Positions 33,428-46,057 of a DNA stretch of 64,000 bases are shown here, piece after piece. The notes under the pieces are model-generated. The model searched no databases. It was given only the letters and a program-made list of their open reading frames with translations, and was not told the origin of the DNA. The stretch is taken from assembly GCF_029846175.1 (NCBI RefSeq), contig NZ_JARWAC010000021.1, positions 1 through 64,000 on the forward strand, given 5' to 3'. Numbering within the stretch: the stretch's first letter is position 1; every line of letters starts with the position of its first letter. The DNA comes from Sphaerisporangium sp. TRM90804. Its GTDB lineage: Bacteria; Actinomycetota; Actinomycetes; Streptosporangiales; Streptosporangiaceae. Position numbers and translations under genes: made by a program.

Positions 33428-34498
33428 TTGCGCAAGATAACGGGAATATGGGTCTTGGGTGTCGGGGTCGCCGCCGGGGGCGCGCTGCTCGTCTACACCG
33501 TCGCGTCGGCGAACCCGCGGCCCGGCATGATGGCCCGCGACCGCACGCCCGGCGCCGCCATCCCGAACGGCGTCCCGGGCTGCGTGGCCACCGCCAAGCT
33601 CATCCCGAGCTGCGGCGCCTGGTGGGGCGTGGCGCCCGACGTCTTCGGCGGGCGGCCCCCCGCCCGCGCCCTGGCCGCCGCCGAGAAGCGCATGGGCCGC
33701 AAGGCCGACATCGTCCACGTCTACCACCGGGGCGGCGAGCCGTTCCCCACGCCCGAGGAGCGGCAGCTCGCCAAGACACGGCTGCTGCTCATCAACTGGA
33801 AGCCGTCCGTGCGCCACACCTGGGCGCAGATCGCCGGCGGCGCGATCGACCGCCGCATCGACCGCGTCGCCGCCTCGCTCAGGCGCATGCTGCCCGACAG
33901 GTTCTTCCTGACCGTCCACCACGAGCCCGAGAACGACGTCCGCCCGGGCCACGGCTCGGGCATGACGGCCGACGACTACGCCTCGATGTACCGCCACGTG
34001 GTGCTGCGCCTGCGTGAGCGGGGGGTGCGCAACGCCGTCACCGTGATGACGTACATGGGCGCGCCCAACTGGGCCGCCAAGCCGTGGTTCGAGCGCCTCT
34101 ACCCCGGCGACGACGTCGTCGACTGGATCGGCCTCGACCCCTACGCCGACCGCAGGGTCGACGACTTCGCCACCCTCGTCGACAAGGTGCGCCGCGACCA
34201 CGCCGCCTGGCCGGGCTTCTACCGCTGGACGCAGGCGCGGTTCCCCGGCAAACCGATCATGGTGGCCGAGTGGGGCGCGTTCGAGCGGCCCGACGACCCC
34301 GCCTTCAAGGTCGAGTTCTTCAACTCCGTGCGCCGCCAGATCCGCGGCTACCCGCAGATCAAGGCGCTGGTGTACTTCGACTCCCCGATCGCGCCGCGCG
34401 GCGACACCCGCTTCGACGCCACCGCCGCCGCGGGGCGCGCCTTCACCGAGCTGGCCCGCGCCCCGTACTTCAGCTCCACCCCCGTGCCCGGCCGGTGA
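33428..34498 (+). CDS. Secreted GH26-like glycoside hydrolase
   Basis: A 356-aa protein with an N-terminal signal-anchor (ITGIWVLGVGVAAGGALLVY, about 4-23) and a TIM-barrel with a GH26-like pattern. The acid/base Glu is in VHHEPEN and the nucleophile Glu in VAEWGAFERP, with DWIGLDPYADRR between them. Family activities include beta-mannanase and related endo-glycosidases. In an exopolysaccharide locus it probably trims or releases the locus's own polymer (inference). It starts with TTG 33428 behind an AAGGGGG site. It is divergent from the Wzz operon and convergent with cysC. Confidence 0.82.
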   Translation: MRKITGIWVLGVGVAAGGALLVYTVASANPRPGMMARDRTPGAAIPNGVPGCVATAKLIPSCGAWWGVAPDVFGGRPPARALAAAEKRMGRKADIVHVYHRGGEPFPTPEERQLAKTRLLLINWKPSVRHTWAQIAGGAIDRRIDRVAASLRRMLPDRFFLTVHHEPENDVRPGHGSGMTADDYASMYRHVVLRLRERGVRNAVTVMTYMGAPNWAAKPWFERLYPGDDVVDWIGLDPYADRRVDDFATLVDKVRRDHAAWPGFYRWTQARFPGKPIMVAEWGAFERPDDPAFKVEFFNSVRRQIRGYPQIKALVYFDSPIAPRGDTRFDATAAAGRAFTELARAPYFSSTPVPGR

Positions 34499-34509
34499 CC
34501 CGGCCGGGC
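34486..34509. terminator. Convergent terminator hairpin (GH26-like / cysC)
   Basis: Perfect 10-bp inverted repeat GCCCGGCCGG (34486-34495) and CCGGCCGGGC (34500-34509) around a TGAC loop that contains the GH26-like stop codon. It lies 11 bp before the end of the opposing cysC gene, so it can terminate both. Confidence 0.65.
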
Positions 34510-34519
34510 CCAGGAGGGC

Positions 34520-35827
34520 TCAGCGCACCCAGCCGCCGGAGGTCAGCAGGCCCATGACCGCGCTCACGGCGTGCTCGACGGGCATGCCGGTGGTGTCGAC
34601 GGTCAGGTCGGCGTCGTCGGGCTCCTCGTAGGGGTCGGAGATGCCGGTGAACTCCGGGATGACGCCCGCCCGCGCCTTGGCGTACAGGCCCTTGCGGTCG
34701 CGCCGCTCGCACTCCTCCAGCGGGGTGGACACGTGGACGAGCACGAACTCGGCGCCCACGCTCTCCACCATGTGCCGCACCTCGTCGCGGGTGGACGCGT
34801 ACGGGGCGATCGGCGCGCAGATCGCCAGGCCGCCGTGCCGGGCGACCTCGGCCGCGACGAAGCCGATGCGGCGGATGTTCAGGTCGCGGTCGGGCTTGGA
34901 GAACGTGAGCCCGGCCGACAGCAGGCGCCGTACGACGTCGCCGTCGAGGTAGGTGACGGTGCGGCTGCCGCTTTCGAGCAAGGCGTCGTGCAGGCCGCGG
35001 GCGATCGTCGACTTGCCCGACCCCGACAGCCCGGTGAGGAACACCACCACGCCGCGCCGGTGCGGCGGCCCCGGCAGCGTGACGGGCTCGGGCCCGGCGA
35101 GGTGCTCCACGGCCCCGTAGGCGGTGGCGACGTGCTCGCGCAGCTCCAGGTCGATCTCGGGCTCCCGGGGCGCCAGGGGCACCACGGCGACCCGGGTGGC
35201 GGGCGGCAGGCCGTCGCGGGCCTTGAGCGCCGCGCGCACCACGGCGGGGCCGCCGTCGCCGAACGCCAGCGGCAGCAGCAGGATCGTCGCGCCCAGCTCG
35301 CGGGCCGTGGCTGCGACCTCCTCCAGGTTGTCCAGCGGCCCGCGCATGGTGACGGCGAGCACCGGGCCGGCGCCCAGTTCCTCGCACACCTGCGCCGGGG
35401 TGAGCCGCAGCCGCGCGAACGGCCCGTGCTCGGGCACGCCCAGCGAGGCGACCGGGCCCGCGACCTGGCCGTCGGCGGTGCGCTCGGTGACCGTCACCAC
35501 GGCCACGGCGGCCCCCTCGGGGTCGCGCAGCACGAGCTCCTGCCCGGCGGACACCGGATGGTCGTGCGGCACCATCAGCGTCACGGGGTCGGGCCAGGGC
35601 GTGCCGTCGGCCAGGCGGCCGTTCTCGACGACCGAGGCGGCCTCGGCGGAGTCGAGGAAGCCGGTCAGCGGGTGGAAGGCCCCGGAGAGCAGGAGCTCGA
35701 GATCGGCGAGCTCGCGGGCGTCGGGAGTCCACTCGGGAGCCGGCGCGGCGCTCGGCGGGGTCGCGGTGGGCTGCTCAGCGTTTCGCACCGGGACAGGATA
35801 TTGCGCCGGAGGCGGCGGGAGCGGCAT
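34520..35827 (-). CDS. cysC: APS kinase with degenerate ATP-sulfurylase N-terminal domain
   Basis: A 435-aa protein. The C-terminal domain (about 258-430) is a complete APS kinase: Walker A GLSGSGKST (266-274), YLDGDVVRRLL, DLNIRRIGFVAAEVARHGG and APYASTRDEVR; it makes PAPS from APS. The N-terminal about 250 residues match the PUA-like domain of ATP sulfurylase (SGAFHPLTGFLDS, NGRLADGTPWPDPVTL). In the catalytic part, however, the expected QTRNPLHRAHE motif reads VTMRGPLDNLEE (159-170), losing both His, so it cannot adenylylate sulfate. CysDN at 12.5-14.8 kb would supply APS. ATG 35827 has no clear ribosome site; a leaderless start or the in-frame GTG at 35788 is possible. Confidence 0.92.
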   Translation of the reverse strand: MPLPPPPAQYPVPVRNAEQPTATPPSAAPAPEWTPDARELADLELLLSGAFHPLTGFLDSAEAASVVENGRLADGTPWPDPVTLMVPHDHPVSAGQELVLRDPEGAAVAVVTVTERTADGQVAGPVASLGVPEHGPFARLRLTPAQVCEELGAGPVLAVTMRGPLDNLEEVAATARELGATILLLPLAFGDGGPAVVRAALKARDGLPPATRVAVVPLAPREPEIDLELREHVATAYGAVEHLAGPEPVTLPGPPHRRGVVVFLTGLSGSGKSTIARGLHDALLESGSRTVTYLDGDVVRRLLSAGLTFSKPDRDLNIRRIGFVAAEVARHGGLAICAPIAPYASTRDEVRHMVESVGAEFVLVHVSTPLEECERRDRKGLYAKARAGVIPEFTGISDPYEEPDDADLTVDTTGMPVEHAVSAVMGLLTSGGWVR

Positions 35828-35880
35828 AGCGGCGCGGGGGCCGAGGCGTCAGAAGGTTGCATCGAACATTGGAGGTGAGC

Positions 35881-36411
35881 GTGGACGTTGCCGAGGAGCG
35901 ACGTTTCCGCGAGTTCGTGACGGCGCGTTCGCCCGCCCTCATGCGGCTGGGCTTCCTGCTGACCGGAGGCGACCAGCACGCCGCGGAGGACCTGCTGCAG
36001 ACGGCGCTGGCCAAGGTCGTCACGCGGTGGAACCGCATCGAGGAGCCCGAGGCGTACCTGCGCCAGGTCATGTACCGCCAGCAGGTGAGCTGGTGGCGGC
36101 TGGCCTCGCGGCGCCGCGAGACGGTGGTCGCGCAGGCGCCCGACGTGGCCGGGCGCGACGACACGCACGCGGCGGACCTGAAACTCGTGCTGCGCCACGC
36201 CCTGACCCGGCTCACGGCGCGCCAGCGCGCGGCCCTGGTGCTGCGCTACTTCGAGGACCTGCCCGAGGCCGAGGTCGCCGTGATCATGGGCTGCTCCGTG
36301 GGCACGGTGCGCAGCACGGTGCACCGCTCGCTGGCCCGGTTGCGGGCGGTCGCGCCCGAGCTGGCCGACCTGAGGGTGTCCGACCCGAGCTTCGAGGAGG
36401 TCAAGCCATGA
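35881..36411 (+). CDS. SigE-family ECF RNA polymerase sigma factor
   Basis: A 176-aa sigma factor. Region 2 spans about 10-75 (ARSPALMRLGFLLTGGDQH, AAEDLLQTALAKVVTRW) and region 4 about 105-160 (LTARQRAALVLRYFEDLPEA, VAVIMGCSVGTVRSTVHRSL). This fits the actinobacterial SigE-type subgroup that pairs with a membrane protein encoded downstream. GTG 35881 has GGAGGTGA at 35871-35878. Its stop overlaps the next start (ATGA). It is divergent from cysC, sharing a 53-bp gap, so regulation of cysC or the glycan locus is conceivable but unproven. Confidence 0.92.
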   Translation: MDVAEERRFREFVTARSPALMRLGFLLTGGDQHAAEDLLQTALAKVVTRWNRIEEPEAYLRQVMYRQQVSWWRLASRRRETVVAQAPDVAGRDDTHAADLKLVLRHALTRLTARQRAALVLRYFEDLPEAEVAVIMGCSVGTVRSTVHRSLARLRAVAPELADLRVSDPSFEEVKP

Positions 36412-37607
36412 AACCGGAGAACCTGATCTCCGAGACGCTGCGCGAGTGGGCCGAGGAGGCCCGGGTTCCGCCTGACCTCGCCGGCCGCGCCCTGCGGGGG
36501 CGGGTGCGGCGGCGGGTGCGTACGGGGGCGATGGCCGCCGCGGCGGCGGCCTGCGTCGTGGCCGTGGGGGTGGTGGCCCCCGGCCTGGTGGCCGACCGGC
36601 TGCCGGGGGACCGTTCCGCCGTCCTGACCGACCCGACGGCGTCCACGACGCCCGGGCCCCTGGAGGTGAGCGCCGACCCGGAGGGCTCGCCGCCGCGCAC
36701 GTTCGTCGCCGCCGGCCGGATGGCCATGTCGGCGTACTACACGTGGAAGGAGGTCGAGATCGCCGAGCGCAGCACGCGGCGGGAGGAGACGTGGTTCCTC
36801 TACGACGCCCGCACCGGCGGGTACGTGAAGACCCCCTGGGGCAGGGTGGGCGTCGCCCGGGGCATGCGTCACGCGGTCGTCCTGGAGCGCGAGCAGCCCG
36901 CGCGGCGGCTCGGCATCCTCGACATGGCCACGCACGAGGTGGTCAGGTGGGTGGACCTGGAGAAGCCGGTGTCCTACGTGACGTGGTCGCCGGACGGCAC
37001 CAAGGTGCTCGCCACCGCCTACGAGAGGGATCCGACCATCCGCGAGAACGTCTCCGAGGACGGCACCAGCTCCTCGATCCCGTCCCCGGGCCGCAACGGC
37101 TTCTACGTCGTGGACGGGGCGACCGGAGAGGCGAGCTACCACGCCGTATCGGCCACGGACGCCATGAAGGGGCCCGGCACTGAGCCGTTCCGCTGGAGCG
37201 AGGACGGCACCAGGATCAGCGGGTCCTGCTGCGACTCGCCGGAGTACTACGACCTGGACGGAAAGCCGGCTGGTGCGCCCGAGCGGCGGGTCGAGACCTT
37301 CCAGCAGGCGGGGATCTCGCCCGACGGACGGCTGTACGCCGCCGACGGGGCGCCGCCCGGCCCGCAGACGACCGTCAGGGACGTCCAGACCGGCAAGATC
37401 GTGGGCACGCAGCCGATGCTGCAGTTGATGGCCTGGGCGGACGACAGCCACCTGATCGCGCTGGGCTGCGCGGGCACCTGCGAGAACGAGTTCACCAACG
37501 GACTGGTGGTGGTCAGCGTCGACGGGAAGGAGGTCGCGCGCCTCACGGGGGACCGCGATAACTCTCAGCGGGCCGGCAACTGGGTGCCGGTGCTGACGCC
37601 TCGCTGA
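36408..37607 (+). CDS. Membrane-anchored beta-propeller-like protein, putative anti-sigma partner
   Basis: A 399-aa protein. A cytoplasmic N-terminus (MKPENLISETLREWAEEARV) precedes one transmembrane helix at about 41-62. A long extracytoplasmic domain with WD40/TolB-like strands follows (VTWSPDGTKVLATAY, FRWSEDGTRISGSC, AGISPDGRLYAADG, MAWADDSHLIALGC). Overlap with the sigma-factor stop and the single-span topology suggest that it is the membrane partner that controls the sigma factor. No zinc-type anti-sigma motif is present. A Cys pair (SCCD) and two further Cys in LGCAGTCEN may form disulfides outside the cell. Confidence 0.78.
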   Translation: MKPENLISETLREWAEEARVPPDLAGRALRGRVRRRVRTGAMAAAAAACVVAVGVVAPGLVADRLPGDRSAVLTDPTASTTPGPLEVSADPEGSPPRTFVAAGRMAMSAYYTWKEVEIAERSTRREETWFLYDARTGGYVKTPWGRVGVARGMRHAVVLEREQPARRLGILDMATHEVVRWVDLEKPVSYVTWSPDGTKVLATAYERDPTIRENVSEDGTSSSIPSPGRNGFYVVDGATGEASYHAVSATDAMKGPGTEPFRWSEDGTRISGSCCDSPEYYDLDGKPAGAPERRVETFQQAGISPDGRLYAADGAPPGPQTTVRDVQTGKIVGTQPMLQLMAWADDSHLIALGCAGTCENEFTNGLVVVSVDGKEVARLTGDRDNSQRAGNWVPVLTPR

Positions 37608-37616
37608 GACCGGGGG

Positions 37617-38366
37617 CTAGATCAGGCGGGCGAAGTGGTTCTGCGGCTTGCGGATGACCAGCGTGATCTCGTCTCTCGTGGCGGGGAGGCGACCGCCGGA
37701 CAGCCTCTCGACGGCGTGGCACGCGGCGCGCGCCAGCCGGGAGTGCGGGCCGCGCAGGGCGGGGCCCGATGAGCCGGAGTAGTCTTCGGCGATCATCAGG
37801 CCCCGCATGAGGCAGTAGGAGTGGATGCCCTCGCGGGAGGCCACCTGCTCGTAGACGGCGGGCAGCGGGCCGACCGCGCCCTGCGGGGCAAAGGCCGACC
37901 ACAGCAGGCGGCGCAGCCAGGACGGCAGGGCGCGGTCGCAGAAGCCGTAGGCGGTGGTGCGGTCGCGCATGCGGATGAGCAGGAGCCCGCCGGGGCGCAG
38001 GGCGTTGACCATGCGGTCGAGCACGAGCTCGGTGTGGCGCACGCGTTCGAGCAGGAAGGCCACGTGCACGACGTCGAAGGTGCGCGGCAGCAGGGGGGCG
38101 GCGCGAAGATCGCCGAGGAAGCGGGCGTCGAGATCGCCCCGGGACTCCAGGGCGGCGCGCAGGATGGGCAGCTCCTCGTCGATGCCGGTGATCCTGGACT
38201 CGACGCGTTCGAGTTCGAGCGGGTGGCCGTTGCCGCAGCCGGCGATCAGGATGTCGAGCCTCCGGCCGAGTTGTTCGGTGCGCAGCTCGCGGATGCGGAG
38301 GCTGAAAACGTCGCCCTGGGTGGCCGGCCACCATCGAACCTCAGACATGTAACTCAGCGTAGTCAC
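37617..38366 (-). CDS. Class I SAM-dependent methyltransferase
   Basis: A 249-aa methyltransferase. Motif I is ILIAGCGNGHPLELE (about 39-53), the acidic loop follows in ITGIDEELPILRAAL, motif IV is FDVVHVAFLLERV and motif VI is LRPGGLLLIRMRD. The substrate is unknown; the C-terminal half (SYCLMRGLMIAEDY) shows no diagnostic motif. GTG 38366 is preferred over ATG 38348 because AAGGAG lies five bases upstream. It is convergent with the sigma-factor pair; a 400-bp promoter gap separates it from mfd. Confidence 0.85.
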   Translation of the reverse strand: MTTLSYMSEVRWWPATQGDVFSLRIRELRTEQLGRRLDILIAGCGNGHPLELERVESRITGIDEELPILRAALESRGDLDARFLGDLRAAPLLPRTFDVVHVAFLLERVRHTELVLDRMVNALRPGGLLLIRMRDRTTAYGFCDRALPSWLRRLLWSAFAPQGAVGPLPAVYEQVASREGIHSYCLMRGLMIAEDYSGSSGPALRGPHSRLARAACHAVERLSGGRLPATRDEITLVIRKPQNHFARLI

Positions 38367-38767
38367 AAAAACTCCTTCTGTAGTGGATTCACTTTAAGGA
38401 GGGGTGGGCCCGCACCCGAGGCGACCCGCCGCCCGGTCGCGCGCCCGCATTCCCCTGGTCGGCCGGGTGTGGTATGCCACCTGGTACGTTTCATGACAAT
38501 CCCGGTCAAAACCACCAGAGGACCGGTTCTCAGGTCTCGCCGGGCCTCGGGGGAAGTAGCCTTGGGCTAACCCCGGTGACCCGACGAACCCGGGGTCACG
38601 CGTGCCGCCATGCTGAGCCGCCATGCCCGTCGCACCGCCGCGCGGGCCCGGCCGGCCGCCGCCCGGCGGCGCGCGGCGATGGAGTCGCCGCGCGGGACCC
38701 CCGTGTATGGGGCAAGGCCGTCCGCGCCGGCGTCGAAGGCGGGCATGACCATGTGGGGGCATTGCGA

Positions 38768-42319
<3,552 letters not shown>

Positions 42320-42422
42320 CCCCGGCCGCCGGGGGGCCGGCGGGCCCGCCGCGCTGTGGCCGATGACGGTTCCGGCGCGGGGTTTGAGTAGAGTTACCGC
42401 GACTGTCGAAGGGACCAGACCA

Positions 42423-43058
42423 GTGAAGTCGAAGAGTGTGCGCGTGCTGTTGGCCGCGGCCGCCACGGGCGTCGCGCTGACCGCCTGCTCCTCACCCACG
42501 CCCATCGGCGTGGCCGCCACGGTCGGCGGAGAGCGCATCAGCACCAAGCAGCTCGACGCCGAGGTCACCGAGTTCCAGACCGCGCTGGCCAAGGCGAAGG
42601 TCACGCAGGAGCAGATCCAGCTCCCGTCGATCCCGCGGGCCGTGCTGCTGCAGCTCGTCTACTTCAAGCAGTTCGACCAGTTCGCCGAGCGCAACGGCGT
42701 CAACGTGACCGAGGGCGACGTCGACTCCTTCGTGGCCGAGCAGGGCGGCATGGAGCGCATCGGCCCCGCCGCGCTCAGCAAGGGCGTCCCGCCGTCGGAG
42801 ACCCGCCAGTGGATCCGCACGGCGCTGATCTACCAGAAGGGGCTGGAGCGCTTCGGCGCCAACCTTTCCGACCAGGCGTCCAGCCAGGCCGCGCAGGTCA
42901 AGGTGTTCGAGCAGATGGACGCCATCCCGGTCAAGGTCGCCCACCGCTACGGCGTGTGGGACCCCCAGCAGGGCCTGGTCAACCAGCCGCGCTTCGGCGC
43001 CCCCGCCGAGCAGGACGCACCGCCCGCCGGACAGCCGGATCCCTCCGCCGGTCAGTGA
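42423..43058 (+). CDS. SurA N-terminal-domain lipoprotein
   Basis: A 211-aa secreted lipoprotein with signal peptide and lipobox LTAC (Cys22). The SurA_N-like chaperone domain follows (VGGERISTKQLDAEVTEF, IPRAVLLQLVYFKQFDQFAE, NVTEGDVDSFVAEQGG). No PPIase domain is present. It probably assists folding of exported proteins. GTG 42423 is the only sensible start. A TAGAGT hexamer at about 42391 may be its -10 element. The mazG gene follows one base after the stop. Confidence 0.88.
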   Translation: MKSKSVRVLLAAAATGVALTACSSPTPIGVAATVGGERISTKQLDAEVTEFQTALAKAKVTQEQIQLPSIPRAVLLQLVYFKQFDQFAERNGVNVTEGDVDSFVAEQGGMERIGPAALSKGVPPSETRQWIRTALIYQKGLERFGANLSDQASSQAAQVKVFEQMDAIPVKVAHRYGVWDPQQGLVNQPRFGAPAEQDAPPAGQPDPSAGQ

Positions 43059-43059
43059 C

Positions 43060-44025
43060 GTGGCCCTTGTCGTCGTCACCACCTCTCCCCGGGTGGCCCC
43101 CGGCCTGCTGAGCGGGCGGGCGTGGGCGGTCCTCGGGGCGGGGCGGGTGCTGACGGGCTCGCCCGCCCACCCCCTCCTGCCCTACCTGGCCGAGGAGGGC
43201 ATCCCCGTCGAGGCCGTGACGCCCGATCCCGCCGCCCTGGCCCGCGAGGCCGCCGCGGGCACGGTCGTCTGGCTGGCCGCCCAGGACGGCGACGAAGATC
43301 TGATGCGCGCCGTCGGCCGCGCGGCGCTCGCCATGGAGGACCCCCCGGTCATCGAGGTCGTGCCCGGGTCCTACGACCTGCCCGGCGCCCGCCTGCTCGA
43401 CCTGGTCGCCGTCATGGACCGCCTCCGCCGCGAATGCCCCTGGGACGCCCGGCAGACCCACGAGTCCCTCGTGCCCTACCTGCTGGAGGAGGCGTACGAG
43501 GTGCTGGAGACCATCGAGGACGCCGACTACGCCGCTCTGCGCGAGGAGCTCGGCGACCTCCTGCTGCAGGTGGTGTTCCACGCCCGCCTGGCGCAGGAGC
43601 GCACGCCGGGCGAGGGCGGCTTCGACGTCGACGACGTCGCCGGCGGCATCGTCGACAAGCTGGTGCGCCGCCATCCCCACGTCTTCGCCGACACGGCGGT
43701 CAGCGGCGCCGACGAGGTCAGCGACAACTGGGACACCATCAAGGCCGCCGAGCGCGCCGCCAAGGGCCAGGAGTCGCTGCTCGACGGCGTCCCCATGGGC
43801 CAGCCCGCCCTGTCGCTGGCGCACGGCCTGCAGAGCCGCGCCGAGCGCGCCGGGGTGCCCGACACTCTGGCCCGCGCCGTCGGGCAGGGCGTCGGCAGGG
43901 AGCTGTTCGACCTGGTGCGCAGGGCCCGCGCCGCCGGCATCGACCCCGAGGCCGAGCTGCGCGCCGCCGCCCGCGACTACCGCGACCGGGTGCGCGCCTG
44001 GGAGCGCTCGCGGCCGTCCGGGTAA
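43060..44025 (+). CDS. mazG: Nucleoside triphosphate pyrophosphohydrolase MazG
   Basis: House-cleaning enzyme hydrolysing (d)NTPs to NMP and PPi. It is a 321-aa actinobacterial form: an extra N-terminal domain of about 110 residues of SAM-methylase-like character (VIEVVPGSYDLPGARLLDLV), then the MazG domain (LRRECPWDARQTHESLVPYL, LEEAYEVLETIED, LREELGDLLLQVVFHARLA with the metal-binding EExxE and ExxD pattern). The GTG start is one base after the lipoprotein stop, so they form an operon. Confidence 0.94.
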   Translation: MALVVVTTSPRVAPGLLSGRAWAVLGAGRVLTGSPAHPLLPYLAEEGIPVEAVTPDPAALAREAAAGTVVWLAAQDGDEDLMRAVGRAALAMEDPPVIEVVPGSYDLPGARLLDLVAVMDRLRRECPWDARQTHESLVPYLLEEAYEVLETIEDADYAALREELGDLLLQVVFHARLAQERTPGEGGFDVDDVAGGIVDKLVRRHPHVFADTAVSGADEVSDNWDTIKAAERAAKGQESLLDGVPMGQPALSLAHGLQSRAERAGVPDTLARAVGQGVGRELFDLVRRARAAGIDPEAELRAAARDYRDRVRAWERSRPSG

Positions 44026-44193
44026 CTCCGCACACCGTCCCCGCGCCGCATGTGAGCCCCGTGCGGGGGGGAGGTGCAGCCGTACCGGTGGGTAGGGCCC
44101 GATAGGCTCATGAGGCAAACCGTCCGCAACCGCATCGCGCACGACGGCGCGGTGCCGCGCATCCGGGGGCCGGTCCCCGGGCTGACATCCTAG

Positions 44194-45480
<1,287 letters not shown>

Positions 45481-45485
45481 CTTTC

Positions 45486-45525
45486 TCCGTACGGCCCGCC
45501 CGCCCGCGGCGGGCGGTCGTACGGA
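45486..45525 (+). terminator. Hairpin after eno
   Basis: Outer arms TCCGTACG (45486-45493) and CGTACGGA (45518-45525) enclose further GC-rich complementary sequence (GCCCGCC and GGCGGGC), giving a long stem five bases after the eno stop. divIC starts 12 bp downstream, so termination may be partial. Confidence 0.65.
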
Positions 45526-45537
45526 CCTGGAGGGGGC

Positions 45538-45954
45538 ATGAGGAAACGTCCGCAGCTGACCGGTAGGGCCGCGATCCTGGCGGTCGTGGTGTGCGCCGTC
45601 GCGATGAGCCTCGCCTACCCCGTGCGCGAGTACGTCGCCCAGCGGCGGCAGATCGCCCAGCTGGAGCGGCAGCAGGCCGACGCGCTCAAGCACCTCCAGG
45701 CGCTGGGGGAGCGCAGCAGGCAGCTCGACGACCCCGCCTACATCCGCCGCCAGGCGCGGGCGCGGCTGCACTACTGCGGCACCGGGGAGAAGTGTTACGT
45801 GGTGCTGGACTCCGAGGCCAAGGCCAAGCCGGCCAAGCCCGGCACGGCGCGCCGGGACAACGCGCCGTGGTACCAGACGCTGTGGGAGTCGGTCGAGGCC
45901 GCCGACCGCGGCACCGGCCAGAGGGTGGGAGCCGGCCGCACACCGGCTCCCTGA
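45538..45954 (+). CDS. FtsB/DivIC-type septum formation initiator
   Basis: A 138-aa bitopic divisome protein with a short cytoplasmic N-terminus, a transmembrane helix at about 11-29 (AAILAVVVCAVAMSLAYPV), a coiled coil at about 33-62 (RRQIAQLERQQADALKHLQAL) and the conserved DDPAYIRRQARARLHYCGTGEK segment. The last about 40 residues are a variable Lys/Pro/Ala tail. The position between eno and DUF501 is conserved in actinobacteria. ATG has GGAGGGGGC upstream. Confidence 0.92.
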   Translation: MRKRPQLTGRAAILAVVVCAVAMSLAYPVREYVAQRRQIAQLERQQADALKHLQALGERSRQLDDPAYIRRQARARLHYCGTGEKCYVVLDSEAKAKPAKPGTARRDNAPWYQTLWESVEAADRGTGQRVGAGRTPAP

Positions 45955-46057
45955 CCGACGGACGGCCCGTGCCCGGCGGGCCGGCCGCGCGGGTTTTGAA
46001 GGCGGGCGCGCCGGCCTGGCGGGCCGGGGCCGTCCGACGTGTATCAGGGGAGTGGCG

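Noticed and set aside
35124-35880. Frame running from inside antisense cysC into the sigma-factor and propeller region as one 827-codon protein.
   Set aside because: The first 250 codons lie antisense to cysC. The real genes start at 35881 (sigma factor, different frame) and at 36408, where the propeller protein begins.
10022-38767. Mobile element or integrated phage carrying the glycan locus.
   Set aside because: No transposase, integrase, terminal inverted repeats or attachment-site duplication is visible at either edge.
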